Shown here piece by piece: positions 8,159 through 16,482 of a stretch of 64,000 nt of DNA. A program made the position numbers and the translations under genes. How positions within the stretch are numbered: the first letter of the stretch is position 1; each line of letters opens with the position of its first letter. Source of the stretch: Azotobacter bryophylli (lineage in GTDB: Bacteria > Pseudomonadota > Gammaproteobacteria > Pseudomonadales > Pseudomonadaceae); NCBI RefSeq assembly GCF_042643485.1, contig NZ_JBHRSJ010000016.1:62001-126000 (forward strand), read 5' to 3'. The notes below the pieces were generated by a model, which made no database searches, had not been told where the DNA came from, and saw nothing but the letters and a program-made list of their open reading frames with translations.

Positions 8159-10666
8159 TCAGCTTTCCCGCATTACCTGCAGTGGGCTGGCGTTAAGCGC
8201 CTGGCGGGTTCCCATCACTCCGGCCGTGCCCACCAGCAGGGCGCCCAGAACCGGTAGCAGCAGGAGCCAGGGATGGGGGTGCCAATCAAGGTCGAAGGCG
8301 AATCGATACAGCAGGGCACTGATGGTTTCGCAGCCGACTGCTGCCAGCAGGCCGCTGGCGGTGCCGAGCAAGGCGAACTCCAAGAGGCGGGCGTTGAGCA
8401 GTACTCGTCGTCGGGCACCCAGGGCGCGCAGCACGGCAGTCTGCTGGATCCGTTCATCGAGGGTCGATTGCAGTGCGGCGGACAGCACGCTGACGCCAGC
8501 CGCCAGGACGAACAGAAGAACGTACTCGATCGCCAATGTGACCTGGGCGAGGATGCTGCGCAACTGCTCCAGCAGCGCGTCGACTTGAAGCAGAGTGACG
8601 GCCGGAAAAGCTCGGGACAGCTCGACCAGTTCGTGATCTTTCCGCGGTGGCAGATAGAAGCTGGTCAAGTAGGTGATGGGTAAGTCTTCCAGGGTGCCGG
8701 GCTGGAAGATCATGTAGAAATTCGGTTGGAGGTTGTACCAGCTTACCGCTCTGAGGCTGCTGACCTGGGCGTCACGAACCAAGCCTCCAACGCTGAAGCT
8801 GAGTCGGTCGGCAAGTTTGAGACCCAGACTTTTGGCCAGTTCGGCCTCGACCGACACGCCGGGCAATTCGTTGCGGGGGATGGAGTCTCGAGTCCACCAG
8901 TGCCCCGCTGTCAGCCTGTTGTCAGGCGGCAACTGCTCGGCCCAAGCCAAGCTGAGATCTCGTTGGATGGCTCGTTCGCCTCGCGAGTCCTTGCTGACGA
9001 TCTCCTGTACCGGCTGGCCGTTGATGGCAATCAGGCGGCCCGGGACCACCGGATAGAGCGGCGCCCGATGGGGAGATAGCCGGGCGAGGTGCTGCATGAA
9101 GAGATCCTTTTCTGCCGGCAGCACATTGAGGGCGAAGTGGTTAGGCGCCTGATCGGGCAATTGCTGCTGCCAGTTGTCTAGCAGCTCACCGCGAAGTAAT
9201 GCGATCAGTGCCATCGCCAGAAGGATCAGGCCGAACGCCAGCGCCTGTCCAACTGCCGCCAGTGGATGGCGAAGTAATTGGCCGATCCCCAGACGCCAGA
9301 CCAAAGGGGCTGCGGCCAGCAGGCGGCGCAATGTGCGCAATCCTAGCATCAGCAGCGAACCGAGCAGAAAGGTGGCCAGCAGGCCGCCACCGAGCAGTGC
9401 CAGAGTGAGCTTCAGATCTAGGCTCAGACGCCACATGATCAGTGCCAGCGCCAGCAGAGCGGCGCTATAGGATAGCCAGGCGCTGGGGGTAACCGTTGGC
9501 AGGTCGCGCCTCAGCACCCGCAGCGGCGGAGCACGGCCAAGCGCAACCAGCGGTGGCAGGGCAAAGCCAGCCAGGGCAACCAGGCCGGTGGCACATCCTG
9601 CGAGTGCCGGTGCGACGCCCGCGCCAGGCAATTCCGTCGGCAGCAGCTCGCGCAGCAGGTGGAGCAGTACCAGTTGTGCCAGCCAGCCGAGCGCAGCACC
9701 GAGAGCGCAGGCGAGCAGGCCTAGCATGAGCAATTGCAGGCCGAACACGGCGAGCGTCGCCCTGCGTGATAGCCCGAGGCAGCGCAGTAGGGCGCTGGCA
9801 TCCTGACGCCGGTAGGCGAAGCGGGACGCAGAAAGGGCTACGGCCACTCCGGCGAGGAGCAGGGCCGCCAGGCTGGCAAGATTGAGATAGCGCTCGGCGC
9901 GTGCTAGTGCTCCCCCTATCTGCCGATTGCCGTCACGGGCATCCTCCAATCGTTGGTTCACCGAAAGGAGAGGTTCTATGCGCTGGCGATAGGTATGCAA
10001 TGCCTCTTGACTGCCCTGCCACGAGTCGATGAACCGAACCCGGCTGCCAGGCTGTATCACTCGGGTGGACTCCAGATCGGCCAGATGCATCAGTACGTGG
10101 GGCGTGAAGCTGTAGAAATTGCCGGCGCGATCTGGCTCCTGGGTCAGTACCCGTGTCAGGCGAAGGCTCTTCTCGCCTATATCGATGTTGTCGCCGACCT
10201 TGAGGTTCAGGGCGGCGAGCAGACGCGCTTCAGCCCAGACTTCCCCGGGGGCTGGGCCATCCCTTGGAGCGTCACCTTGATAGGGCTCGGCAGCGCTCCT
10301 GAGTTCCCCTCTCAGTGGGTAGGCATTATCGGCAGCCTTGACGCTGGTCAGCTGGATCCCTTCGTCCGTGGTAATCACGCTGGAGAACTCGACCTGGCTG
10401 GAGTGTCGCAGACCCAGGTCGATGCCTGCCCGGATTTGTTCCGGCACTGCCGGAGTGCTGCCGCTCAGGCGCAGATCGGCACCGAGAAGGTCACTGGCGC
10501 GCGATAGCATGGTGCCGTTCAGGCGTGCGCTGAAATAGCCGATAGCCGTGGTTGCCGCTACGGCTATCAAGAGCGCGGCAAGCAGTACCCGCAACTCTCC
10601 CGCGCGGGCGTCTCGTACCAGTTGGCAGGCGGCCAGTATCAGCAGGCGGAGAAAGGGGAGCTGCAC
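8159..10666 (-). CDS. FtsX-like ABC transporter permease (YbbP type)
   Basis: An 835-residue ABC permease: an N-terminal helix, a large periplasmic MacB-like region, and two FtsX blocks (helices about 265-450 and 480-510, and a C-terminal set about 720-830). A GTG at 10666 is the likely start, giving the N-terminus VQLPFLRLLILAACQL; it lies 28 bp inside the upstream ATPase gene, indicating coupled translation. The pair matches YbbA/YbbP next to tesA in many proteobacteria. Substrate unknown; a role in lipid or lipoprotein handling is only inferred from the family and from tesA. Confidence 0.88.
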   Translation of the reverse strand: MQLPFLRLLILAACQLVRDARAGELRVLLAALLIAVAATTAIGYFSARLNGTMLSRASDLLGADLRLSGSTPAVPEQIRAGIDLGLRHSSQVEFSSVITTDEGIQLTSVKAADNAYPLRGELRSAAEPYQGDAPRDGPAPGEVWAEARLLAALNLKVGDNIDIGEKSLRLTRVLTQEPDRAGNFYSFTPHVLMHLADLESTRVIQPGSRVRFIDSWQGSQEALHTYRQRIEPLLSVNQRLEDARDGNRQIGGALARAERYLNLASLAALLLAGVAVALSASRFAYRRQDASALLRCLGLSRRATLAVFGLQLLMLGLLACALGAALGWLAQLVLLHLLRELLPTELPGAGVAPALAGCATGLVALAGFALPPLVALGRAPPLRVLRRDLPTVTPSAWLSYSAALLALALIMWRLSLDLKLTLALLGGGLLATFLLGSLLMLGLRTLRRLLAAAPLVWRLGIGQLLRHPLAAVGQALAFGLILLAMALIALLRGELLDNWQQQLPDQAPNHFALNVLPAEKDLFMQHLARLSPHRAPLYPVVPGRLIAINGQPVQEIVSKDSRGERAIQRDLSLAWAEQLPPDNRLTAGHWWTRDSIPRNELPGVSVEAELAKSLGLKLADRLSFSVGGLVRDAQVSSLRAVSWYNLQPNFYMIFQPGTLEDLPITYLTSFYLPPRKDHELVELSRAFPAVTLLQVDALLEQLRSILAQVTLAIEYVLLFVLAAGVSVLSAALQSTLDERIQQTAVLRALGARRRVLLNARLLEFALLGTASGLLAAVGCETISALLYRFAFDLDWHPHPWLLLLPVLGALLVGTAGVMGTRQALNASPLQVMRES

Positions 10667-11349
10667 GGGTGGCTCCGGTTTTCGATGAGGTGACCGTCCT
10701 CCAGACGGATCAGCCGCTTGCAACGCTGGGCCAGGCGTTCGTCATGGGTAACCAGGACTAGGGTCGTACCTCGCTCCTGGTTGAGGGCGAAGAGTAAGTC
10801 GCTGATGTGCTGTCCAGTATGGCTATTGAGGTTGCCGGTTGGCTCGTCGGCGAAAAGGACGTCAGGCTCGGCGGCAAAGGCACGGGCTATTGCGACCCGC
10901 TGCTGTTCGCCGCCGGAGAGTTGACGGGGATAGTGCAATAGACGCCGACCGAGGCCGACTCGCTCCAGCAATTGTCTGGCGCGATCACGCGCATCGTGTC
11001 GGCCCTCCAGCTCCAGGGGCAGCATGACGTTTTCCAGAGCATCGAGATTGTCGAGCAATTGGAATGACTGGAAGACGAAGCCGACATGCTCGGCGCGTAT
11101 CCGAGCCCGTTGGTCCTCATCCAGGCTGGCCAGATCATGCCCCATCAGACATATCTGACCGGAACTGGGCAAGTCGAGGCCGGCGAGCAGACCGAGGAGG
11201 GTGGATTTGCCCGAGCCCGAACTGCCGACGATGGCCAGGCTGGTACCCCGGGCGAGTTCCAGATCGAGCTCCTGCAGAATGGTCAGCGTGCCTTCCGTGC
11301 TGGAAACCACTTTGCTAAGGTTTCGCGCAACGAGGATGCTTGAACTCAT
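10639..11349 (-). CDS. ABC transporter ATP-binding protein (YbbA type)
   Basis: A 236-residue ATPase of the LolD/MacB/YbbA branch. Walker A (GSSGSGKSTLL), Q-loop (FVFQSFQLL), signature (LSGGEQQRVAIARA), Walker B (VLFADEPTGNL) and the H-loop (LVTHDE) are all present. The start at 11349 gives MSSSILVARNLSK, the normal family length. It overlaps the permease gene downstream and is divergent from tesA, with only ten bases between the two start codons. It should energise the permease at the inner membrane. Confidence 0.93.
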   Translation of the reverse strand: MSSSILVARNLSKVVSSTEGTLTILQELDLELARGTSLAIVGSSGSGKSTLLGLLAGLDLPSSGQICLMGHDLASLDEDQRARIRAEHVGFVFQSFQLLDNLDALENVMLPLELEGRHDARDRARQLLERVGLGRRLLHYPRQLSGGEQQRVAIARAFAAEPDVLFADEPTGNLNSHTGQHISDLLFALNQERGTTLVLVTHDERLAQRCKRLIRLEDGHLIENRSHPCSSPFSAC

Positions 11350-11359
11350 GGGGAATCCG

Positions 11360-11965
11360 ATGCGTGGTTGGTTGCTGGGCGGTGCTCTGGCATCGCTGCT
11401 CTGGGTACAGGGCGCCTTGGCGGATACCCTGCTGGTCGTCGGTGATAGTATCAGCGCCGCTTTCGGCCTGGAAACCGGCCAGGGGTGGGTCGCTCTGCTG
11501 GAGAGGCGCCTTGTCGAGCGAGGGCTGCAGTACCAGGTGGTGAACGCTTCCATCAGCGGCGATACCAGCGCGGGCGGTCTGGCACGTCTTCCAGCTTTGC
11601 TGGCCAACCATCATCCGCAGCTGGTGATCATCGAGCTGGGTGGCAATGATGGTTTGCGAGGGCAGTCGCCAGCTCAGCTGCAGCGGAATCTGGCAGCGAT
11701 GATCGATCGCTCGCGCACAGCCGGCGCACGGGTCATGCTCTTGGGAGTGCAACTACCGCCCAATTATGGCCCACGCTACAACCAAACTTTCGCGCGTGTC
11801 TACACATCTCTCGCTGAGGAAAAGCAGGTTCCCGTGGTGCCGTTCTTTCTGGAAGGCGTCGGTGGCGTGCCGGGAATGATGCAGCCGGATGGAATACATC
11901 CCGCCGCGACTGCTCAGGTCAAAATGCTGGATAACGTCTGGCCCATCCTGGAGCCCCTGCTTTAA
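11360..11965 (+). CDS. tesA: Multifunctional acyl-CoA thioesterase I / lysophospholipase TesA
   Basis: A 201-residue periplasmic SGNH hydrolase. A signal peptide (to about residue 21) is followed by the GDS block with nucleophile Ser30 (LLVVGDSIS), the Gly and Asn of SGNH (SGDTSAGG, IELGGNDGLRG) and the C-terminal catalytic DGIHP. TesA hydrolyses acyl-CoA, lysophospholipid and some arylester substrates. The start at 11360 gives the usual mature length; an in-frame ATG at 11348 would add four residues. Its 5' end abuts the divergent ABC ATPase gene, so its promoter must lie inside that gene. Confidence 0.94.
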   Translation: MRGWLLGGALASLLWVQGALADTLLVVGDSISAAFGLETGQGWVALLERRLVERGLQYQVVNASISGDTSAGGLARLPALLANHHPQLVIIELGGNDGLRGQSPAQLQRNLAAMIDRSRTAGARVMLLGVQLPPNYGPRYNQTFARVYTSLAEEKQVPVVPFFLEGVGGVPGMMQPDGIHPAATAQVKMLDNVWPILEPLL

Positions 11966-12033
11966 GAACGGGGATCGGGCTTTTCCAGCAGAGCCCTTTC
12001 GGCTAAGGTTGCGCCCCCGTTTTGGAGCCTTAG

Positions 12034-12327
12034 ATGCCGCGTTCCTCCTGGTCCTTGCATGCCTATTATTTGATCGAGCCTGATGAGCAGCTCGATCTGT
12101 TCGCCTGCCGTGAAGTGCTCTTTCATCTTGTCGGCCGTCAATTGGAGTTGGGTGGCCAAGCCGACCGAACCCTGTGCGGAGGTTTGTTACCGGCCCAGCC
12201 ACGCTGGGTCGAATTGAGCCGAGACAGATTGCGCGATAGGCGGCTCTGTCCAGCATGCCGCGCCGCGCTGGAGGCACAGCGGCGCGGAGATTGTCTCGGC
12301 TGGTCGATTCCCTGGGTTCTTGGTTAA
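12034..12327 (+). CDS. Conserved hypothetical protein between tesA and the L,D-transpeptidase
   Basis: A 97-residue protein of no recognised family. It has a short CPAC motif (RRLCPACRAAL) near residue 72 and no signal peptide or membrane helix. Support for it being real: a GGAG ribosome site six bases before the ATG, and a snug fit between tesA and the following gene, where related Pseudomonas genomes also carry a small hypothetical gene. A single CxxC alone does not show metal binding. Confidence 0.6.
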   Translation: MPRSSWSLHAYYLIEPDEQLDLFACREVLFHLVGRQLELGGQADRTLCGGLLPAQPRWVELSRDRLRDRRLCPACRAALEAQRRGDCLGWSIPWVLG

Positions 12328-12388
12328 ATGGGCCAATGCTGTACAATCTGCAATTTTTAGTGTCCTGCCCACGCCAAGGATTGTCCAA

Positions 12389-13348
12389 ATGTTCCCGCGT
12401 GTTCGTGTCGTTGCTGGCTCTCTTTCTCTTTGCGCGCTGATTCTCAGTGCTCCCTCATCCGCGCTCGAATTCCCTCTGCCCCCGCCGGGCGAGGATGTCA
12501 TCGGCGAGGTGCGCGTTATCAAGGCGCAGTACGAGGACACCTTTGCCGACATCGCCACGGCTAACGATCTTGGTTACTCGGAGATGGTATCGGCTAACCC
12601 CGGTGTCGATCCTTGGTTGCCTGGGGCCGGTACCGAGATCATTCTTCCGACACGATACATTCTGCCTCCCGGTCCGCGGGAAGGGGTCGTAATCAATCTG
12701 GCCGAGTACCGGATGTATTACTTCCCCAAAGACAAGAACGTGGTTTACACCTACCCTCTGGGAGTCGGACGCGAGGGATGGGGCTCGCCTCTCGGTGAGA
12801 CCAAGGTCACCGGCAAGGTGGAGAACCCCGCTTGGTATCCGCCGGCCTCGATTCGCAAGGAGCATGCAGAAAACGGAGATCCTCTACCGACCGTGATCCC
12901 GCCGGGACCTGACAATCCTCTGGGGCCGGTCAAGATGACCCTTGGCTTCAATGGATATCTGATCCATGGCTCAAACAAGAAGTTCGGCATCGGTATGCAG
13001 GTCAGTCATGGCTGTTTCCGTATGTTGAATAACAATGCCGTGGAGCTCGCGAAAATGATTCCCGTGGGGACCAAAGTGAGAATCATCGATGAGCCCTATA
13101 AGTTCGGGGTCTCGGAAGGGAAAGTTTATCTGGAGGTGCATCCTCCTCTGCGGGAGCAGGACAAAGCCAATTCGGTGGTGGACAAGCATGCCGCGTTGGT
13201 CAACAAATTGCTGAAGAGCAATCTGCCGGATCAGCGGCGCCTGGATTGGGAGGTGGTGCGCGAAGTCGTAGCTGCCGAAGACGGATTGCCTGTGGATGTG
13301 ACCGGTCCCGATTCCGGGATAGCCAGTAGCCCTGTAACGGAGTTCTAA
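12389..13348 (+). CDS. L,D-transpeptidase (YkuD family) with LysM-like N-terminus
   Basis: A 319-residue secreted enzyme: signal peptide to about residue 26, a LysM-like peptidoglycan-binding region (about 45-90), then the YkuD catalytic domain with HGSNKKFGIGMQVSHGCFRM, which holds the conserved His and the nucleophilic Cys. Such enzymes form 3-3 peptidoglycan cross-links or attach lipoproteins to peptidoglycan. The start at 12389 is preceded by AAGGA and gives a proper signal peptide; the open frame extends upstream without function. Its convergent neighbour is oprI, a peptidoglycan-associated lipoprotein, which makes anchoring of OprI an attractive but unproven job for this enzyme. Confidence 0.9.
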   Translation: MFPRVRVVAGSLSLCALILSAPSSALEFPLPPPGEDVIGEVRVIKAQYEDTFADIATANDLGYSEMVSANPGVDPWLPGAGTEIILPTRYILPPGPREGVVINLAEYRMYYFPKDKNVVYTYPLGVGREGWGSPLGETKVTGKVENPAWYPPASIRKEHAENGDPLPTVIPPGPDNPLGPVKMTLGFNGYLIHGSNKKFGIGMQVSHGCFRMLNNNAVELAKMIPVGTKVRIIDEPYKFGVSEGKVYLEVHPPLREQDKANSVVDKHAALVNKLLKSNLPDQRRLDWEVVREVVAAEDGLPVDVTGPDSGIASSPVTEF

Positions 13349-13422
13349 TCACTTTCCTGTTCTTCCGGAGAGGGCTCCAGCCTTCTTCGGTTCTTCAGTG
13401 GTTGCAGTAATCAGTAGGCAAT

Positions 13423-13454
13423 AAAAAAGCCGACCCTATCGGGTCGGCTTTTTT
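13423..13454. terminator. Bidirectional terminator between the L,D-transpeptidase gene and oprI
   Basis: Perfect 8-bp stem (GCCGACCC / GGGTCGGC) with a TATC loop, flanked by A6 on one side and T6 on the other. It can therefore end transcription of both convergent genes. Confidence 0.93.
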
Positions 13455-13471
13455 CGTCTCGGAAGAGACAA

Positions 13472-13723
13472 TTATTTGCGGCTGGCTTTTTCCAGCATGC
13501 GCAGGGCGCGCTCGTTGGCTTCGTCAGCAGTTTGCTGAGCGTTTTGAGCGGCAGCCAGAGCTTCGTCAGCTTTGCGGTAGGCTTCGTCAGCACGAGCCTG
13601 AGCGCGAGCAGCTGCATCTTCGGTTGCAGTGATGCGAGCTTCGGTTTCTTTGGAGGCGCTGCTGCAGCCGGTAGCCAGGATGGCGGCCAGAGTCAGAGCA
13701 GAAATTTTCAGAACGTTGTTCAT
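13472..13723 (-). CDS. oprI: Outer membrane lipoprotein I (OprI, Lpp-like)
   Basis: An 83-residue lipoprotein. The signal peptide ends in a lipobox (LATGCSS) with the lipidated Cys near residue 20; the rest is an alanine-rich heptad-repeat helix ending in the lysine-containing tail MLEKASRK, where Lpp-type proteins attach to peptidoglycan. It is the abundant major lipoprotein of pseudomonads. A second ATG directly upstream (13726) is possible, but the conserved protein starts MNNVLK. Strong ribosome site AAAAGGGG. The messenger 5' region contains a stable stem-loop (listed separately). Confidence 0.96.
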   Translation of the reverse strand: MNNVLKISALTLAAILATGCSSASKETEARITATEDAAARAQARADEAYRKADEALAAAQNAQQTADEANERALRMLEKASRK

Positions 13724-13762
13724 CATAATCCCCTTTTAAGGTGGGCTTTCAATTAAAAAAGC

Positions 13763-13784
13763 AATTTCCCATGGGTGGGAAATT
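13763..13784 (-). other. Stem-loop in the oprI 5' untranslated region
   Basis: Perfect 8-bp inverted repeat AATTTCCC / GGGAAATT with a six-base loop, about 40 bases before the oprI start codon. It is probably transcribed and may stabilise the abundant oprI messenger. A TTTACT / TACTAT pair spaced by 16 bases at 13796-13823 is a possible promoter on this strand. Confidence 0.55.
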
Positions 13785-14105
13785 AGCCGAGCTACATAGT
13801 ACCTATAACTTTTAGTAAGTAAACTGAGTCGGAGCACGAGGCGGCTGTTTTTTTCTCTCCGAAGCGGAATTTCTTCTATTTTGTATAAAAAATATCCAAA
13901 TTCTCAGTTGCTTAGAGGCCTATGAAGCTTTGCGCGTCAGTAATAACCCTGCTGCTCATCAGTTCATCGGGCATATTGCATAAAGGCGTGCTACACAAAA
14001 AGCGTAATGTTTTGCAAGTTGTGGGGAAGGGATGTGCAGACTGTTCCATCCTATTGTAAAGAACGCTAAGGTACGGGCATATCAGGATCTGTAGAGGGAG
14101 ACGTG
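13785..14105. other. Intergenic region between oprI and the GNAT gene
   Basis: AT-richer than its surroundings. It should carry the oprI promoter (minus strand) and the promoter of the acetyltransferase gene (plus strand). No open frame of note, tRNA-like fold or terminator was seen in the middle of it. Confidence 0.5.
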
Positions 14106-14390
14106 ATGAGCGAGGCGTTATCCATCCATCATGACCGGGCAGGGCATCAATTCGAAGCTGTGGTGGACGGGCATCGCGCCTATCTGGCCTATATGGATCT
14201 GGGCAAGCAGACTCTGGATATCTATCGCACTTACGTGCCGATTTCGCTGCGTGGCCGAGGAATAGCGGCGGCCTTGGCGGCGGAGGCTTTGGATTATGCG
14301 GAACGTATGGGCTATACGGTGATTCCTTCCTGTTCCTATGTAGAGCGCTATATCGAGCGTCAGCAACGGGAAGCTCAGAAGGGTTGTTAA
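14106..14390 (+). CDS. Small GNAT-family N-acetyltransferase (YjdJ/COG2388 type)
   Basis: A 94-residue single-domain protein with the compact GNAT fold: YLAYMDLGKQTLDIYRTYVP, then the acetyl-CoA pyrophosphate loop LRGRGIAAALAAEAL, then YVERYIER. This short subfamily is common in proteobacteria and its substrate is unknown. The ATG at 14106 is preferred to the GTG at 14103 because AGAGGGAG lies seven to eight bases upstream. Confidence 0.87.
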   Translation: MSEALSIHHDRAGHQFEAVVDGHRAYLAYMDLGKQTLDIYRTYVPISLRGRGIAAALAAEALDYAERMGYTVIPSCSYVERYIERQQREAQKGC

Positions 14391-14391
14391 A

Positions 14392-14425
14392 GCAAAACGC
14401 CGGGTATACCCGGCGTTTTGCTTTT
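14392..14425. terminator. Bidirectional terminator between the GNAT gene and aroF
   Basis: Thirteen-base perfect stem GCAAAACGCCGGG / CCCGGCGTTTTGC with a TATA loop, with T-runs on both strands. It serves both convergent genes. Confidence 0.92.
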
Positions 14426-14429
14426 GATG

Positions 14430-15506
14430 TCAGATTTTCTGGCGTTTGGGCAAGATGTCCTTGATCTTGTCATGCATGCTGCGCACCGCTTTGACGGTGG
14501 TATCCCAATCGATGCAGGCGTCAGTGACCGAGACACCGTATTTCAGATCGTCCAAGTTGCTCGGGATCGACTGGTTGCCCCAGTCGAGATTGCTTTCCAC
14601 CATCAGGCCGACGATGGAGGTATTGCCCTCGATGATCTGGTTCGCAATATTGTCGATAACGAGGGACTGCAGAGACGGATCCTTGTTGGAGTTGGCGTGG
14701 CTGCAGTCCACCATGATATTGGGGCGTATGCCGGCTTTTCTCAGTTCCTGTTCGCACAGAGCGACACTCACCGAGTCGTAATTCGGTTTGCCGTTGCCGC
14801 CGCGCAGGACCACATGTCCATAGGCATTGCCGCGAGTGGTAACGATGGAGACGCTACCCTGCTGGTTGATGCCGAGGAAGCGGTGCGGCCTGGATACGGA
14901 CTGCAGTGCATTGATGGCTACGGTCAGGCTGCCATCGGTGCCATTCTTGAAGCCGACGGCCGAGGACAGGCCGGAAGCCATCTCCCGGTGTGTCTGGGAC
15001 TCCGTGGTGCGTGCGCCAATCGCGGACCAACTGAACAGATCCTGAAGGTATTGCGGGGAGATCGGGTCCAAAGCTTCGCCGGCGGTCGGTAAACCCATTT
15101 CGGCCAGATCCAGCAGCAACTGGCGACCTATATGTAGACCGTCCTGCATCTTGAACGAGTCATCCAAGTATGGGTCGTTGATCAGCCCTTTCCAACCAAC
15201 GGTGGTGCGCGGCTTCTCGAAATAGACCCGCATCACTAGGAAGAGGCTGTCGGAGACTTCTTCTGCCAGGACCTTCAGGCGCTCCGCATACTCGTGCGCT
15301 GCCTTGACGTCATGGATCGAGCAGGGGCCGACGACGACGAAAAGTCGATGGTCCTTGCCATCGAGAATGTTGCAGATCACCTCACGGCCATGGGCTACGG
15401 TGCGCATGGCTGCGTCGGTCAGCGGAATTTCACGCTTGAGCGCTTCCGGAGTGATCAGTGGGTCATTGGATACGACATTGAGATCGTTGATTGGTAAATC
15501 GGCCAT
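14430..15506 (-). CDS. aroF: 3-deoxy-7-phosphoheptulonate synthase, type I
   Basis: A 358-residue class I-alpha DAHP synthase, first enzyme of the shikimate pathway, condensing phosphoenolpyruvate with erythrose 4-phosphate. Diagnostic blocks are VVVGPCSIHD, RVYFEKPRTTVGWKGLINDP, IGARTTESQTHREMASGL, VGFKNGTDG and VDCSHANSNKD. Wording around ALDPISPQYLQDLFSWSA and YGVSVTDACI is closer to the tyrosine-sensitive AroF than to AroG of E. coli, so the isozyme assignment is by resemblance. The start at 15506 gives MADLPINDLN; the open frame runs 63 codons further upstream into unrelated sequence. Confidence 0.93.
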   Translation of the reverse strand: MADLPINDLNVVSNDPLITPEALKREIPLTDAAMRTVAHGREVICNILDGKDHRLFVVVGPCSIHDVKAAHEYAERLKVLAEEVSDSLFLVMRVYFEKPRTTVGWKGLINDPYLDDSFKMQDGLHIGRQLLLDLAEMGLPTAGEALDPISPQYLQDLFSWSAIGARTTESQTHREMASGLSSAVGFKNGTDGSLTVAINALQSVSRPHRFLGINQQGSVSIVTTRGNAYGHVVLRGGNGKPNYDSVSVALCEQELRKAGIRPNIMVDCSHANSNKDPSLQSLVIDNIANQIIEGNTSIVGLMVESNLDWGNQSIPSNLDDLKYGVSVTDACIDWDTTVKAVRSMHDKIKDILPKRQKI

Positions 15507-15652
15507 CAGGGTACTCGGTAAGTCACAGCATCCGCCGCCAGCATCCTGCGCAGTGGACCACTGAAAGTGAGGCATCGGTGAGGCTAGCACCTTAACGCGT
15601 AATGCGCGACGCCGACAATGGGCATTTCTAACGCAGGCGGAGTGCGCCTGCG

Positions 15653-16177
15653 TCAGATGGGCATGGCGAATTCGGCGGCGTGTTGTGCGACCCACTCTTG
15701 GGCGACAGACTCGATGGGCAAGCGTTCGCCCAGCGCCCTCTCGCGTTGGCGGCGATAATGCTCAATCTGGCAGATCTGCTCGGTCATGCGGGCGCGGAAC
15801 TGGGTTTCCTCGTCGAGAAAGGCCACGCCAGTCAGATAGCCCTGTTGCACCTTGTGACACCAGATCACGACGCCCAGGTAACGGGCTTGTTCGCCCAGCA
15901 CGGGGATTTGCAGCTCCACCGAGCAGCCGAATCGATAACTTCGCAAGGCAAAGCAGGCCAGACCACTGCGACTGACACTATGCAGCCAGTGTCGGGGCAG
16001 GGATCCCTGCTTGCGCCGGATCAGCTTCACCGGCATGTCGCTCGGATGGCGAAAGAATCGGATGGGGGGTGGAACTGAGGGCTGCCAGTCCGCAGCCGGC
16101 ATTCGCACGATTATCGCCGAGTCCGGTTGTTGATTGTAGGTCGGGGCAGATGGCTCTGTTCTCGCGTGCTCGAACAT
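15653..16177 (-). CDS. PilZ domain protein
   Basis: A 174-residue protein with a PilZ-like domain: RHPSDMPVKLIRR near residues 43-55 resembles the RxxxR c-di-GMP-binding arm, followed by SVSRSGLACFALRSY in place of the usual DxSxxG block (here SVSRSG). The second motif is therefore imperfect, and c-di-GMP binding is likely but not assured. The C-terminal tail is helical. A GGGAG site precedes the ATG. It lies between aroF and cysB. Confidence 0.8.
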   Translation of the reverse strand: MFEHARTEPSAPTYNQQPDSAIIVRMPAADWQPSVPPPIRFFRHPSDMPVKLIRRKQGSLPRHWLHSVSRSGLACFALRSYRFGCSVELQIPVLGEQARYLGVVIWCHKVQQGYLTGVAFLDEETQFRARMTEQICQIEHYRRQRERALGERLPIESVAQEWVAQHAAEFAMPI

Positions 16178-16482
16178 AGGATGCTCCCGTTTGCAGGGTG
16201 GACTTACCTATATGGACCTGCGGATTGGTCGATTTGTTGTATCTGACACGGACACACGGTGCCTGTGCCTGGATAGGCGGTCTGATGGAGGTGCGGACCC
16301 CGGCACCTGATTTCCCGCTTGCCTCGCAAGTAGCATTTCTCCCTTTCGAGCCAGCATAGACAAGGCTGTTCCAGCTGAAGAGTGGATGCAGAAAAGCAAA
16401 AAGTGTCTAGCTTTATTCAATGAACTATCAATAATAGTTATAAGGCAGCCAGTACTGCTATTTTGCGCTTTGAGGGGGGGTT
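16178..16482. other. Divergent regulatory region between the PilZ gene and cysB
   Basis: About 305 bases without a credible gene. The cysB-proximal part (16400-16470) is AT-rich with TATAAG- and TAATAG-like -10 candidates and ends in the ribosome site AGGGGGGG just before the cysB ATG. CysB homologues often bind their own promoters; no defined CysB site could be assigned by eye. Confidence 0.45.
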
